Shown here in pieces: positions 35,924-46,726 of a DNA stretch of 64,000 nucleotides. The stretch's first letter is position 1; each line of letters opens with the position of its first letter. Both the position numbers and the translations under genes were made by a program. The DNA comes from Pseudomonas sp. URMO17WK12:I11 (GTDB lineage: Bacteria > Pseudomonadota > Gammaproteobacteria > Pseudomonadales > Pseudomonadaceae). The notes beneath the pieces are model-generated. The model had not been told where the DNA came from, ran no database searches, and worked only from the letters and a program-made list of their open reading frames with translations. The stretch lies in assembly GCF_007677725.1 (NCBI RefSeq), contig NZ_VEDF01000005.1:124001-188000 (forward strand). The letters run 5' to 3'.

Positions 35924-38900
35924 ATGTCGAAGTTCTTTATCGATCGCCCGATCTTCGCCTGGGTGATCGCGTTGGTGATCATGCTGGTCGGCGCCCTGTC
36001 GATCCTGAAGTTGCCGATCAACCAGTACCCGAGCATCGCGCCACCGGCCATCGCCATCGCCGTGACCTACCCGGGCGCCTCGGCGCAAACCGTGCAGGAC
36101 ACCGTGGTGCAGGTCATCGAGCAGCAGCTCAACGGCATCGACAACCTGCGTTATGTGTCCTCGGAGAGTAACTCCGACGGCAGCATGACCATTACCGCCA
36201 CCTTCGAGCAGGGGACCAACCCCGATACCGCCCAGGTCCAGGTGCAGAACAAACTGAACCTGGCTACCCCGCTGTTGCCGCAGGAAGTGCAGCAGCAAGG
36301 TATCCGCGTCACCAAGGCAGTGAAGAACTTCCTGCTGGTGATCGGCCTGGTGTCCGAAGACGGCAGCATGACCAAGGACGACCTGGCCAACTACATCGTC
36401 TCCAACATGCAGGACCCGATCTCGCGGACTGCCGGTGTCGGCGACTTCCAGGTGTTCGGTGCCCAATACGCCATGCGTATCTGGCTCGATCCGGCCAAGC
36501 TCAACAAGTTCCAGCTGACCCCGGTCGACGTCAAGACCGCCGTCGCCGCGCAGAACGTACAGGTGTCCTCCGGCCAGCTCGGCGGCCTGCCCGCCATGCC
36601 AGGCACCCAGCTCAACGCCACCATCATCGGCAAGACCCGCCTGCAGACCGCCGAGCAGTTCGAGAAGATTCTGCTCAAGGTCAACAACGACGGCTCCCAG
36701 GTACGTCTGGGTGATGTCGCCGAAGTCGGCCTGGGCGGTGAAAACTACGCCGTCAGCGCGCAGTTCAACGGCAAGCCGGCCTCGGGCCTGGCGGTCAAGC
36801 TGGCCACTGGCGCCAACGCCCTGGACACTGCCAAGGCCCTGCGCCAGACCATCTCTGACCTCGAGCCGTTCTTCCCGCCAGGGGTCAAGGCGGTGTTCCC
36901 GTACGACACCACGCCCGTGGTCACCGAGTCGATCAGTGGGGTGATCCACACCCTGATCGAGGCCGTGGTCCTGGTGTTCCTGGTGATGTACCTGTTCCTG
37001 CAGAACTTCCGCGCCACCATCATCACCACCATGACTGTACCGGTGGTGCTGCTGGGTACCTTCGGCATCCTCGCCGCGGCGGGCTTCAGCATCAACACCC
37101 TGACCATGTTCGCCATGGTCCTGGCCATCGGCTTGCTGGTGGACGACGCCATCGTCGTGGTGGAAAACGTCGAGCGGGTGATGTCCGAAGAAGGGCTGCC
37201 GCCCAAGGAGGCGACCAAACGCTCCATGGAGCAGATCCAGGGCGCCCTGGTCGGTATCGCCCTGGTGCTGTCGGCGGTGCTGCTGCCCATGGCCTTCTTC
37301 GGCGGCTCCACCGGGGTGATCTACCGCCAGTTCTCCATCACCATCGTCTCGGCCATGGGCCTGTCGGTGCTGGTGGCGCTGGTGTTCACCCCGGCGCTGT
37401 GCGCAACCATGCTCAAACCGCTGAAAAAGGGCGAGCATCACAACGCCAAAGGCGGTTTCTTCGGCTGGTTCAACCGCAACTTCGACCGCAGCGTCAACGG
37501 CTACGAGCGCAGCGTGGGCAGCATCCTGCGCAACAAGGTGCCGTTCCTGCTGGCCTATGCCCTGATCGTGGTCGGCATGATCTGGCTGTTCACCCGCATC
37601 CCCACCGCGTTCCTGCCTGAGGAAGACCAAGGCGTACTGTTCGCCCAAGTGCAGACGCCGGCTGGCTCCAGTGCCGAGCGAACCCAGGCGGTGGTCGACC
37701 AGATGCGCGAATACCTGCTCAAGGACGAAGCCGATACCGTGTCGTCGGTGTTCACCGTCAACGGCTTCAACTTCGCCGGCCGTGGGCAGAGCTCGGGTAT
37801 GGCCTTCATCATGCTCAAGCCCTGGGGTGATCGCTCCAAGGAAAACAGCGTGTTCGCCTTGGCCGAACGGGCCCAGCAACACTTCTTCAGCTTCCGCGAT
37901 GCGATGGTGTTCGCCTTCGCCCCGCCTGCGGTGCTGGAGCTGGGTAACGCCACCGGCTTCGACGTGTTCCTGCAGGACCGCGGCGGTGTCGGCCATGCCA
38001 AGCTGATGGAAGCGCGCAACGAGTTCCTGGCCAAGGCCTCGCAAAGCAAGATCCTCAGTGGCGTACGCCCCAACGGCCTGAACGATGAACCGCAGTATCA
38101 GCTGACCATCGATGACGAGCGTGCTAGCGCCTTGGGCGTGACCATCTCCGACATCAACAACACCCTGTCGATTGCCCTGGGTGCCAGCTACGTCAACGAC
38201 TTCATCGACCGTGGCCGGGTCAAGAAGGTCTACATCCAAGGCGAAGCCAACGCGCGGATGAGCCCTGAAGACCTGCAGAAGTGGTACGTGCGCAACGGCG
38301 CAGGCGAGATGGTGCCGTTCTCCTCCTTCGCCAAGGGCGAGTGGACCTACGGCTCGCCCAAGCTGTCGCGCTACAACGGTGTCGAGGCCATGGAAATTCT
38401 CGGTGCGCCGGCCCCTGGCTACAGCACCGGCGAGGCCATGGCCGAGGTCGAGCGCATCGCCGGCGAGTTGCCTGACGGTGTCGGCTTCTCCTGGACCGGG
38501 ATGTCGTACGAGGAAAAACTCTCCGGCTCGCAGATGCCGGCACTGTTCGCCCTCTCGCTGCTGTTCGTGTTCCTCTGCCTGGCAGCCCTGTACGAAAGCT
38601 GGTCGATCCCGATCGCCGTGGTGCTGGTCGTGCCCCTGGGCATCATTGGTGCGTTGATCGCCACCAGCCTGCGCGGCCTGTCCAACGACGTGTACTTCCT
38701 GGTCGGCTTGTTGACCACCATCGGCCTGGCGGCGAAGAACGCCATTCTGATCGTGGAATTCGCCAAGGAACTGCACGAACAGGGCCGCAGCTTGTATGAC
38801 GCGGCCATCGAGGCGTGCCGCATGCGTCTGCGTCCGATCATCATGACCTCGCTGGCGTTCATCCTCGGCGTGGTACCGTTGACCATCGCCAGCGGCGCGG

Positions 38901-39076
38901 GTGCCGGCAGCCAGCACGCGATCGGCACCGGCGTGATCGGCGGCATGATCAGTGCGACCGTATTGGCAATCTTCTGGGTACCGCTATTCTTCGTCGCTGT
39001 GTCGTCACTGTTCGGCAGTAAAGAGCCGAGCAAGGACGATACCCCTGAAACTCCACGTATTGAGGCTGGGCAATGA
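35924..39076 (+). CDS. ttgB: TtgB, RND multidrug/solvent efflux transporter
   Basis: A full-length 1050-residue HAE1-type RND transporter with 12 membrane segments, starting [21 protein letters not shown]. The proton-relay residues are present: D407/D408 in [17 protein letters not shown] and Lys near 938 in [17 protein letters not shown]. It trimerises and exports antibiotics, toluene and other solvents. Its stop overlaps the ttgC start (ATGA), so the genes are coupled. Confidence 0.97.
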   Translation: MSKFFIDRPIFAWVIALVIMLVGALSILKLPINQYPSIAPPAIAIAVTYPGASAQTVQDTVVQVIEQQLNGIDNLRYVSSESNSDGSMTITATFEQGTNPDTAQVQVQNKLNLATPLLPQEVQQQGIRVTKAVKNFLLVIGLVSEDGSMTKDDLANYIVSNMQDPISRTAGVGDFQVFGAQYAMRIWLDPAKLNKFQLTPVDVKTAVAAQNVQVSSGQLGGLPAMPGTQLNATIIGKTRLQTAEQFEKILLKVNNDGSQVRLGDVAEVGLGGENYAVSAQFNGKPASGLAVKLATGANALDTAKALRQTISDLEPFFPPGVKAVFPYDTTPVVTESISGVIHTLIEAVVLVFLVMYLFLQNFRATIITTMTVPVVLLGTFGILAAAGFSINTLTMFAMVLAIGLLVDDAIVVVENVERVMSEEGLPPKEATKRSMEQIQGALVGIALVLSAVLLPMAFFGGSTGVIYRQFSITIVSAMGLSVLVALVFTPALCATMLKPLKKGEHHNAKGGFFGWFNRNFDRSVNGYERSVGSILRNKVPFLLAYALIVVGMIWLFTRIPTAFLPEEDQGVLFAQVQTPAGSSAERTQAVVDQMREYLLKDEADTVSSVFTVNGFNFAGRGQSSGMAFIMLKPWGDRSKENSVFALAERAQQHFFSFRDAMVFAFAPPAVLELGNATGFDVFLQDRGGVGHAKLMEARNEFLAKASQSKILSGVRPNGLNDEPQYQLTIDDERASALGVTISDINNTLSIALGASYVNDFIDRGRVKKVYIQGEANARMSPEDLQKWYVRNGAGEMVPFSSFAKGEWTYGSPKLSRYNGVEAMEILGAPAPGYSTGEAMAEVERIAGELPDGVGFSWTGMSYEEKLSGSQMPALFALSLLFVFLCLAALYESWSIPIAVVLVVPLGIIGALIATSLRGLSNDVYFLVGLLTTIGLAAKNAILIVEFAKELHEQGRSLYDAAIEACRMRLRPIIMTSLAFILGVVPLTIASGAGAGSQHAIGTGVIGGMISATVLAIFWVPLFFVAVSSLFGSKEPSKDDTPETPRIEAGQ

Positions 39077-40527
39077 CCAAGTCTTTGTTGTCCCTGGCGG
39101 TCACCGCTTTCATTCTTGGCGGCTGCTCGCTTATTCCCGACTACCAGACCCCGGAAGCGCCGGTGCCTGCGCAGTGGCCGCAAGGCCCTGCGTATTCGCC
39201 GGCCCAGGCCGCCGACGTGGCCGCCGCCGAACAGGGCTGGCGGCAGTTCTTCCGCGATCCGGCGCTGCAGCAGCTGATCCAGACCTCGCTGATCAACAAC
39301 CGCGACCTGCGTATCGCCGCGTTGAACATCGACGCCTACCGCGCGCAATATCGCATCCAGCGCGCCGATCTGTTCCCGGCGGTGTCCGCCACCGCCAGCG
39401 GCAGCCGCCAGCGGGTCCCCGGCAACCTGTCGCAGACCGGCGATTCGAGCATCACCAGCCAGTATTCCGCGACCGTGGGCGTAAGTGCCTATGAGCTGGA
39501 CCTGTTCGGCCGGGTGCGCAGCCTCAGCGAACAGGCGCTGGAAACCTACCTGTCCAGCGAGCAGGCGCGCCGTTCCACGCAGATCGCCCTGGTTGCCAGC
39601 GTGGCCAACGCCTACTACACCTGGCAGGCCGACCAGGCGCTGTTCAAGCTGACCGAAGAGACGCTGAAGAACTATCAGGAAAGCTACAACCTGACCCGTC
39701 GCAGCAACGAAGTAGGCGTGTCCTCGGCGCTCGACCTGAGCCAGGCGCGTACCGCCGTGGAAGGCGCGCGGGTCAAGTACTCGCAGTACCAGCGCCTGGT
39801 CGCCCAGGACGTCAACAGCCTGACCGTGCTGCTGGGCACCGGCATTCCGGCCAACCTCGCACAGCCGCTGGGCCTGGACGCCGACCAGTTGGCCGACGTG
39901 CCGGCTGGTCTGCCCTCCGACGTGCTGCAGCGCCGGCCGGACATCCAGGAGGCCGAGCACCTGCTCAAGGCCGCCAACGCCAACATCGGCGCCGCCCGCG
40001 CAGCGTTCTTCCCCAGCATCAGCCTGACCGCCAATGCCGGCAGCCTGAGCCCGGACCTGGGCCACCTGTTCAGCGGTGGTCAGGGCACCTGGTTGTTCCA
40101 GCCGCAGATCAACCTGCCGATCTTCAATGCCGGCAGCCTGCGTGCCAGCCTGGATTACTCGAAGATCCAGAAGGACATCAACGTCGCCAAGTACGAGAAG
40201 ACCATCCAGACCGCCTTCCAGGAAGTCTCCGATGGCTTGGCTGCACGCAAGACCTTCGAAGAGCAGCTGCAGGCGCAACGCGACCTGGTCCAGGCCAACC
40301 AGGACTACTACCGGCTGGCCGAACGTCGCTACCGCATCGGCATCGACAGCAACCTGACCTTCCTCGACGCCCAGCGCAACCTGTTCAGCGCGCAACAGGC
40401 GCTGATCACCGATCGCCTGTCGCAGCTGACCAGCGAGGTCAACCTGTACAAGGCCCTCGGCGGCGGTTGGTACGAAAGAACCGGCCAGGCCAACCAGCAG
40501 GCGTCGGTGCAGGCACCGCAAGGCTGA
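39073..40527 (+). CDS. ttgC: TtgC, outer-membrane channel of RND pump
   Basis: A 484-residue OEP/TolC-family lipoprotein with C18 in the lipobox LGGC. Two repeats of the coiled-coil and barrel segments ([21 protein letters not shown] and the later [25 protein letters not shown]) are typical of NodT-type channels. It completes the tripartite pump. A strong terminator follows. Confidence 0.96.
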   Translation: MTKSLLSLAVTAFILGGCSLIPDYQTPEAPVPAQWPQGPAYSPAQAADVAAAEQGWRQFFRDPALQQLIQTSLINNRDLRIAALNIDAYRAQYRIQRADLFPAVSATASGSRQRVPGNLSQTGDSSITSQYSATVGVSAYELDLFGRVRSLSEQALETYLSSEQARRSTQIALVASVANAYYTWQADQALFKLTEETLKNYQESYNLTRRSNEVGVSSALDLSQARTAVEGARVKYSQYQRLVAQDVNSLTVLLGTGIPANLAQPLGLDADQLADVPAGLPSDVLQRRPDIQEAEHLLKAANANIGAARAAFFPSISLTANAGSLSPDLGHLFSGGQGTWLFQPQINLPIFNAGSLRASLDYSKIQKDINVAKYEKTIQTAFQEVSDGLAARKTFEEQLQAQRDLVQANQDYYRLAERRYRIGIDSNLTFLDAQRNLFSAQQALITDRLSQLTSEVNLYKALGGGWYERTGQANQQASVQAPQG

Positions 40528-40546
40528 TAGCCCCTGCTTGGCAGCA

Positions 40547-40573
40547 AGCCCACCCTGGCGGTGGGCTTTTTAT
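40547..40573 (+). terminator. Rho-independent terminator after ttgC
   Basis: AGCCCACC (40547-40554) pairs with GGTGGGCT (40560-40567) around CTGGC, followed by TTTTTATT. Confidence 0.9.
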
Positions 40574-40773
40574 TGGGCGCTGTTCAGTGGGGAAATACCG
40601 AGGGCACTTAGCGTTCGGTTACCGCCCAATACCGCTTGCGGCGAATTGCCTCGCCGCGCTGCTACCGCGCACCATCGCCGGGCAACGTTGCACAGTTCAT
40701 CAAAAGACCCGCGCCTGCAGGCCTGGCCCTGCAGCGCAGCGGCTCGCCCATAAAAACAAGAGATCCATGATCG

Positions 40774-42030
40774 ATGAGCACTATGCAACCCGCACGCCCG
40801 CTGCTGCCCGGCCTGTTGGCCGTCGCCTGCACCCTGCCCGCCTGGGCCGAACAGCCAGGCGGCTTCATCGAGGACGCCAAGGCCAACCTCAACCTGCGCA
40901 ACTTCTACATCACCCGAAACTTCATCGACCCCGCACACCCTCAGGCCAAGGGCGAAGAGTGGACACAGAGTTTCATCCTCGATGCTCGCTCCGGGTTTAC
41001 CCAAGGCACCGTGGGCTTAGGCATCGATGTGCTGGGGCTGTACGCGCTGAAGCTCGACGGTGGCAAAGGCACCAGCAACACACATCTGCTGCCGGTGCAT
41101 GACGACGGCCGCCCAGCTGATGACTTTGGCCGCCTGGGCGTGGCCGTGAAGGCCAGGTTGTCGGCCACCGAGTTGAAGGTAGGCGAATGGATGCCAGTGC
41201 TACCTGTACTGCGCGCGGATGACGGCCGCTCGTTGCCGCAGACCTTCCGAGGCGGCCAGCTCATCTCCAGGGAGATCGACGGGCTGACCCTCTACGCCGG
41301 CCAGTTCCGGGGCAACAGCCCGCGCAATGACGCCAGCATGGACGACATGTCGCTCAATGGCCGCCCAGCCTTCAGCTCCGACCGCTTCAATTTTGCCGGC
41401 GGCGAATACACCTTCAATGACAAGCGCACACTGGTCGGTGCGTGGCACGCGCAGCTCAAGGACATCTACCGCCAGCAGTACCTGAACCTGCAGCACAGCC
41501 AAGCACTGGGCGACTGGACCCTGGGCGCCAACCTGGGTTACTTCACCGGCAAGGAAGACGGCGCGCAACGTGCCGGCGCGCTGGATAACCGTACCGCCTC
41601 GGCGATGCTGTCGGCGCGCTACAAGGGCAATACATTCTATATCGGCCTGCAGAAAGTCAGTGGTGACGATGCCTGGCTGCGGGTCAACGGCACCAGCGGC
41701 GGCACCCTGGCCAACGACAGCTACAACGCCAGCTTCGACAATGCCAGGGAACGCTCCTGGCAACTGCGCCACGACTTCAACTTCGTCAGCGTCGGCATCC
41801 CCGGCCTGACCTTGATGAACCGCTACATCAAGGGGGACAACGTCAGCGCAGGCGGGGTGAGCGATGGCAAGGAGTGGGCGCGGGAAAGCGAACTGGCGTA
41901 CGTGGTGCAGTCAGGCACGTTCAAGGACCTGTCGCTGAAATGGCGCAACTCCACCATGCGCCGGGATTTCAGCAGCAATGCCTTCGACGAGAACCGGTTG
42001 ATCGTCAGTTACCCGCTGAATCTGTTGTAA
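40774..42030 (+). CDS. OprD-family porin beside the pca cluster
   Basis: A 418-residue outer-membrane porin with a signal peptide ending in PAWA-EQPGGF. The OprD pattern runs from LNLRNFYITRNF through DGRSLPQTFRGGQLISREIDGL to the C-terminal strand LIVSYPLNLL. It is clearly related to the first porin in this window (shared DGR-LPQTF-GG, NDLYR-like and GIPGLT-MxRYI motifs). Its place between ttgC and the pca genes, as in P. putida, suggests an aromatic acid or another organic acid as substrate; this is inference. A second ATG lies at 40783. Confidence 0.88.
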   Translation: MSTMQPARPLLPGLLAVACTLPAWAEQPGGFIEDAKANLNLRNFYITRNFIDPAHPQAKGEEWTQSFILDARSGFTQGTVGLGIDVLGLYALKLDGGKGTSNTHLLPVHDDGRPADDFGRLGVAVKARLSATELKVGEWMPVLPVLRADDGRSLPQTFRGGQLISREIDGLTLYAGQFRGNSPRNDASMDDMSLNGRPAFSSDRFNFAGGEYTFNDKRTLVGAWHAQLKDIYRQQYLNLQHSQALGDWTLGANLGYFTGKEDGAQRAGALDNRTASAMLSARYKGNTFYIGLQKVSGDDAWLRVNGTSGGTLANDSYNASFDNARERSWQLRHDFNFVSVGIPGLTLMNRYIKGDNVSAGGVSDGKEWARESELAYVVQSGTFKDLSLKWRNSTMRRDFSSNAFDENRLIVSYPLNLL

Positions 42031-42129
42031 CGCCATTCGCGGCGCTGATGATGCTGGCAGTTGCCGGCTATGCTGGCTATATCCAATGCTTGCGCCGGCC
42101 CGCCACCCGGCAAACCAGGGAGAACAACA

Positions 42130-42642
42130 ATGAAAACCCTCGTCGAACACCTGAGCCAGTACGCCAACTATCACCGCGACCCTCGCAACATCGCCACGCA
42201 CTTTGTCGGGATTCCGTTGATCGTGGTGGCCGTTACCGTGCTGCTGTCACGTCCCGGCTGGAACGTGGCCGGTATCTGGCTTTCGCCGGCCCTGCTCGCC
42301 GCGGCGGCGTCGGTGTGGTTCTACCTGCGCCTGGACCTGCGCCTGGGTCTGGTCATGGGCGCATTGCTCGGCCTGTGCCTGTGGATCGGCCAGGTGCTGG
42401 CCGTGCAGTCGACCAGCGTGTGGCTCGGCGCGGGGCTGGGCGCATTCGTGGTGGGTTGGATCATTCAGTTCGTCGGCCATCACTACGAAGGGCGCAAGCC
42501 GGCCTTCGTCGACGATATCAGCGGGCTGATCATCGGCCCGCTGTTCGTGGTGGCAGAAGCTGCGTTCATGCTCGGGCTGTGCCCGGCCTTGAAACAGGCC
42601 GTGGAAGCCAATGCCGGGCCGGTGGCCTTGCGCGGGGCTTAA
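42130..42642 (+). CDS. DUF962 (Mpo1-like) membrane protein
   Basis: A 170-residue protein with the family N-terminus HLSQYANYHRDPRNIATHFVGIP. Its conserved His residues suggest an iron site as in yeast Mpo1, a dioxygenase acting on 2-hydroxy fatty acids. Four membrane segments and the second His motif WIIQFVGHHYEGRKPAF follow. Catalytic function in bacteria is not established. The stop overlaps the convergent pcaC by 4 bases. The ATG at 42130 fits the family. Confidence 0.85.
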   Translation: MKTLVEHLSQYANYHRDPRNIATHFVGIPLIVVAVTVLLSRPGWNVAGIWLSPALLAAAASVWFYLRLDLRLGLVMGALLGLCLWIGQVLAVQSTSVWLGAGLGAFVVGWIIQFVGHHYEGRKPAFVDDISGLIIGPLFVVAEAAFMLGLCPALKQAVEANAGPVALRGA

Positions 42643-43031
42643 GCGCGCGATTCCAGCCCCAGCTCATCCCACACCGACTCAGCCAGATGGAAGGTGGCGT
42701 TGGCCGCTGGAATGCCGCAATAGATCGCACTCTGCATCAGCACTTCCTTGATCTCGTCACGGGTCACGCCATTGTTGGCCGCCGCCCGCAGGTGCAGCTT
42801 GAGTTCGTCGTTGCGGTTCATGCCGATCAGCATGGCGATGGTGATCAGGCTGCGGGTATGCCGTGGCAGGCCTGGACGGGTCCAGATATCACCCCAGGCA
42901 TGGCGAGTGATCATTTCCTGAAATTCGCAGTTGAAGCCGTTGAGCTTCTCCAGGCTGCGGTCCACGTGGGCATCGCCCAATACTGCCCGGCGTACCTGCA
43001 TGCCAGCTTCGTAGCGTTGTTTCTCATCCAT
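42639..43031 (-). CDS. pcaC: 4-carboxymuconolactone decarboxylase PcaC
   Basis: A 130-residue enzyme of the AhpD-like decarboxylase family. It has the usual start MDEKQRYEAGMQVRRAVLG, the motif EMITRHAWGDIWTRPGL, and HLRAAANNGVTRDEIKEVLMQSAIYCG. It converts 4-carboxymuconolactone to beta-ketoadipate enol-lactone, after PcaB and before PcaD. It is the last gene of the minus-strand cluster and follows pcaD by 11 bases. Confidence 0.97.
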   Translation of the reverse strand: MDEKQRYEAGMQVRRAVLGDAHVDRSLEKLNGFNCEFQEMITRHAWGDIWTRPGLPRHTRSLITIAMLIGMNRNDELKLHLRAAANNGVTRDEIKEVLMQSAIYCGIPAANATFHLAESVWDELGLESRA

Positions 43032-43042
43032 CAGCAATCACC

Positions 43043-43834
43043 TCAGCGAGCCAGCAGGAAATCGAGCACGCGGCGGCTGAATGGCTCGCCGACCTCGACA
43101 TTGGACAGGTGCGCAGCCGGGAATTCGGCATAGGTCGCACCGACGATGTGACGTTGCAGGAAGCGCCCATGCTCGGGGGTAGTCACCGCGTCTGCGCTGC
43201 CGGCGACGATCAGCGTCGGCACCTTGATAAGCCCGAGCTGCTCGCGAAAATCGGCATCGCGCACCGCCGCGCAGTTGGCCGCGTAGCCCTGCGCGCTGGT
43301 GTGCGCCAGCATCTGGCAGATCCGCTGTGCCTGTTGCGGCTGCGCGGTGGCGAAGGCCGGTGTGAACCAGCGCGCGATGGAAGCATCGCGCAGGTCAGCC
43401 ATGGCTTGCTGCCCGCCCTTGAGGACCGTGTCGATACGGCTGTTCCACACCTCGTCATTGGCGATTTTGCCCGCCGTGTTGCACAGCGTCAGGCTGTGCA
43501 GGCGCTCGCCGGCATGGATTCCCAGCCATTGGCCAATCAAGCCGCCCATGGACAGGCCAACGAAATGCGCATGGTGAATGTCCAGGGCATCGAGCAGCGC
43601 CAGCACATCCTGGCCCAATTGTTCGATGCTGTACGGGCCTGGGGTGACCTGCGAGGCACCGTGCCCGCGCGTGTCATAGCGCAGCACCCGCAGGTGCTCG
43701 CTCCACAGTGCGATCTGGCTGTCCCACATGCCAAGGTCGGTGCCCAGCGAGTTGGACAGCACCAGCACCGGCGCATCCGCCGGCCCGTCGAGTCGATAGT
43801 TCAGCGCGCCATCGGCCAATTGCAACGTCGCCAC
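43043..43834 (-). CDS. pcaD: Beta-ketoadipate enol-lactone hydrolase PcaD
   Basis: A 263-residue alpha/beta hydrolase with the nucleophile elbow GLSMGGLIG and a terminal catalytic His in AAHLSNVE. It opens the enol-lactone to beta-ketoadipate. Start: GTG at 43834 has a strong AAGGAG 7 bases upstream; a TTG at 43849 lies inside that ribosome site and is rejected. It lies between pcaB and pcaC in one operon. Confidence 0.95.
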   Translation of the reverse strand: MATLQLADGALNYRLDGPADAPVLVLSNSLGTDLGMWDSQIALWSEHLRVLRYDTRGHGASQVTPGPYSIEQLGQDVLALLDALDIHHAHFVGLSMGGLIGQWLGIHAGERLHSLTLCNTAGKIANDEVWNSRIDTVLKGGQQAMADLRDASIARWFTPAFATAQPQQAQRICQMLAHTSAQGYAANCAAVRDADFREQLGLIKVPTLIVAGSADAVTTPEHGRFLQRHIVGATYAEFPAAHLSNVEVGEPFSRRVLDFLLAR

Positions 43835-43845
43835 AGCGGTCTCCT

Positions 43846-45198
43846 TCAAGCAGTCAGATGTTGATGTTCGGCCACCGCCCGCGCCACCCAGACGCGGGCC
43901 TGGCCAAGGTAATGGGCAGGGTCCAGCAGCCGGTCGAGCTCGTCGGCGCCCAGTTCGGCAGTGACCTGCGGCTCGTCAGCGAGTACCGCACGCAGGTGGC
44001 GCTGTTCGGCGACGGCGCGCTGGCAGCACTGCTCGAGCAGGTGGTGGGCGCAGTCGCGGCCAAGGCGCTGGGCCAGCACGCTGCTGACCGCTTCGGCCAG
44101 GACCAGGCCCTGGGTCAGCTCGAGGTTGCGGCGCATGCGCAGGGCGTCCACCTCCATGCCTTCGGCAATCAGCTGGGCCTGGCGCAGGGCGCCGGATACC
44201 AGGCAGCAGATTTCCGGCAAGGTTTCCCATTCCGCATGCCACAGGCCAAGGCTGCGTTCGTGCTCCTGGGGCATGGCGGTCAATAACGTCGAGACCAGCC
44301 CCGGGACCCGCGTGGCGGCGCCGATCAGCACCGCCGCGCCCACCGGGTTGCGCTTGTGCGGCATGGTCGACGAACCACCCTTGCCCGGCGCCGAGGGCTC
44401 GAACAGCTCGCCCGCTTCGGTCTGCATCAGCAGGCTGACATCGCGGCCGAACTTGCCCAGGCTGCCGGCCAGCATGCCCAACACGGCAGCAAACTCCACC
44501 AGGCGGTCGCGCTGGGTATGCCAGGGCTGTTCAGGCAGGCTCAGCTGCAGTTGTTCAGCCAGCGCTTCGGCCACCGGCAAGGCCTTGTTGCCCAGCGCCG
44601 CGAGGCTGCCCGACGCACCGCCGAACTGCAGCACCAACAGACGCGGACGCAGCTCCTGCAGACGTTGCCGATGGCGCGTCAGCGCCCCGAGCACACCGGC
44701 CAACTTCATGCCCAGGGTGACCGGCGTCGCATGTTGCAGCCAGGTGCGTCCAACCAGCGGCGTATCGGCATGTCGCAAGGCCTGCCGCGCCAGGGTATCG
44801 GCCAGCCGGCTCAAGTCTTGCTCGATCAGCGCCAATGCCGTGCGCAGTTGCAGGACCAGCCCGGTGTCCATGGCGTCCTGGCTGGTGGCGCCCAGGTGCA
44901 CGTAACGCTCGGCCTCGGGCACGCCGCTGGCGATGACCTTGCCCAGCGCCTTGACCAGCGGGATGGCGGAATTGCCAGCCGTGGCGATGGCATTGGCCAA
45001 GGCCTGCACATCGTAGCGCTCGGCCTGGCAGGCGGCTTCGATGGCGAGCGCGGCGCTGGGGGGCACCAGGCCGGCAGAGGCCTCGGCGCGCGCCAGCGCA
45101 GCTTCGAAGTCCAGCATGCCCTGCAGGCGACCGCGGTCGCAGAAGACTTCGCGCATGGCCGGCGCGGTGAAGTAAGCGTCGAACAGTTGGTTGCTCAT
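43846..45198 (-). CDS. pcaB: 3-carboxy-cis,cis-muconate cycloisomerase PcaB
   Basis: A 450-residue fumarase/aspartase-superfamily enzyme with the signature GKGGSSTMPHKRNPVGA (around residue 270) and a full helical core. It lactonises 3-carboxymuconate, the product of protocatechuate 3,4-dioxygenase, whose pcaGH genes are not in this window. It is followed closely by pcaD and preceded by pcaT. Confidence 0.96.
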   Translation of the reverse strand: MSNQLFDAYFTAPAMREVFCDRGRLQGMLDFEAALARAEASAGLVPPSAALAIEAACQAERYDVQALANAIATAGNSAIPLVKALGKVIASGVPEAERYVHLGATSQDAMDTGLVLQLRTALALIEQDLSRLADTLARQALRHADTPLVGRTWLQHATPVTLGMKLAGVLGALTRHRQRLQELRPRLLVLQFGGASGSLAALGNKALPVAEALAEQLQLSLPEQPWHTQRDRLVEFAAVLGMLAGSLGKFGRDVSLLMQTEAGELFEPSAPGKGGSSTMPHKRNPVGAAVLIGAATRVPGLVSTLLTAMPQEHERSLGLWHAEWETLPEICCLVSGALRQAQLIAEGMEVDALRMRRNLELTQGLVLAEAVSSVLAQRLGRDCAHHLLEQCCQRAVAEQRHLRAVLADEPQVTAELGADELDRLLDPAHYLGQARVWVARAVAEHQHLTA

Positions 45199-45207
45199 GC
45201 AACGTCC

Positions 45208-46497
45208 TTAGTGATCGTGGTGCAGGTACTCGGCCTGTTTGGGCAGACGCAGGCTGAACAGGAAGGCGATCGCCATCATGGCCGTCACGTACCAGTAGAA
45301 GGTGTTTTCCATGCCCAGGGTCTTCAAGCCCAGGGCCACGTATTCAGCCGAACCGCCGAACGCCGCGTTGGCCACCGCGTAAGCCAGGCCCACGCCGAGG
45401 GCGCGCACCTGCGGCGGGAACATCTCGGCTTTGACCAGGCCGCTGATCGAGGTGTAGAAGCTGACGATGCACAGCGCCAGGCTGATCAGCACGAAGGCCA
45501 TCAGCGGGCTGGTCACGGTCTTCAGCGCCATCAGCAGCGGCACCGTGCACAGCGTGCCCAGCGCACCGAACAGCAGCATCGAGTTGCGCCGGCCGATGCG
45601 GTCGGAGAGCATGCCGAACAACGGCTGCACGACCATGAACAGGAACAGCGCGCCGGTCATCACGAAGCTGGCGCTCTTGGCGCTCATGCCGGCAGTGTTG
45701 ACCAGGTATTTCTGCATGTAGGTGGTGAAGGTGTAGAAGATCAGCGAGCCGCCAGCGGTGTAGCCCAGCACGGTGATGAACGCGGCGGTGTGGTTGCGGA
45801 ACAACCCCTTGATGGTGCCGGCGTCCTTGTCCTTGCGGGTTTCGGCGCTGCTGGTCTCATGCAGCGAGCGGCGCAGCATCAGCGAGATCAGGGCGGCGAT
45901 GGCGCCGACCACGAACGGAATGCGCCAGCCCCAGGCGCGCAGCTCGTCTTCGCTGAGCAGCTGTTGCAGGATCACCACCACCAGTACCGCCAGCAACTGG
46001 CCGCCAATCAAGGTCACATACTGGAACGAGGCGAAGAAGCCGCGCTGGCCGCGCAGCGCCACCTCGCTCATGTAGGTCGCCGTGGTGCCGTATTCGCCAC
46101 CGACCGACAGGCCCTGGATCAAGCGTGCCAGCAACAGCAGCGCCGGTGCCCAGGCACCGAGGCTGGCGTAGGTCGGCAGGCAGGCGATCAGCAGCGAGCC
46201 GAAGCACATCATCAGCACCGAGATCATCAACGAATTCTTGCGCCCGTGGCGGTCGGCCAGGCGGCCGAAGATCCAGCCCCCGATCGGGCGCATGAGAAAG
46301 CCTGCAGCGAACACGCCGGCGGTATTGAGCAACTGCACGGTGGGGTCGTCGGACGGGAAGAACGCCGGGGCGAAGTAGATGGCGCAGAAGGCGTAGACGT
46401 AGAAGTCGAACCATTCCACCAGATTGCCCGATGAGGCACCGACGATGGCGAAGATGCGCTTGCTACGCTCTTCACCGGTGTAATGCGTTGTGGTCAT
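45208..46497 (-). CDS. pcaT: PcaT, beta-ketoadipate-type MFS transporter
   Basis: A 429-residue metabolite:H+ symporter, with [18 protein letters not shown] in segment 1, [14 protein letters not shown] in the loop and [18 protein letters not shown] in segment 4. These match the KgtP-like protein in this window. In P. putida PcaT takes up beta-ketoadipate and 2-oxoadipate-like dicarboxylates. It precedes pcaBDC and probably starts that unit, since 229 bases separate it from pcaF. Confidence 0.93.
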   Translation of the reverse strand: MTTTHYTGEERSKRIFAIVGASSGNLVEWFDFYVYAFCAIYFAPAFFPSDDPTVQLLNTAGVFAAGFLMRPIGGWIFGRLADRHGRKNSLMISVLMMCFGSLLIACLPTYASLGAWAPALLLLARLIQGLSVGGEYGTTATYMSEVALRGQRGFFASFQYVTLIGGQLLAVLVVVILQQLLSEDELRAWGWRIPFVVGAIAALISLMLRRSLHETSSAETRKDKDAGTIKGLFRNHTAAFITVLGYTAGGSLIFYTFTTYMQKYLVNTAGMSAKSASFVMTGALFLFMVVQPLFGMLSDRIGRRNSMLLFGALGTLCTVPLLMALKTVTSPLMAFVLISLALCIVSFYTSISGLVKAEMFPPQVRALGVGLAYAVANAAFGGSAEYVALGLKTLGMENTFYWYVTAMMAIAFLFSLRLPKQAEYLHHDH

Positions 46498-46726
46498 GGC
46501 AGTTGTGCTCCAGGAGGGGTCAAAGGTAAGTCTAGACATACCTAGTAACACACTCGTTCAGCGGGCGGGACTGGCAATTGGCCTAGTGCCGTACAAGTTG
46601 GCCCGCGCATGGGCGGGCCGGATCGCGGCGTTGCCACGCCTCAGACCGGCGTTGTGCAGTGGGCAGCGCCGAACCGAAGCAGAACAACCCCGCGCCCCGG
46701 CCCGCCCACACGCAGACCGGAACAGC

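Noticed and set aside
34823..38917. A 1364-codon open frame on the minus strand across ttgA and ttgB
   Set aside because: It is antisense to highly conserved RND pump genes, is Gln/His/Gly/Val-rich as expected for a codon-bias shadow in GC-rich DNA, and has no domains.
44356..46434. A 692-codon plus-strand open frame antisense to pcaB and pcaT
   Set aside because: His/Gln/Arg-rich shadow; the minus strand encodes full-length conserved proteins.
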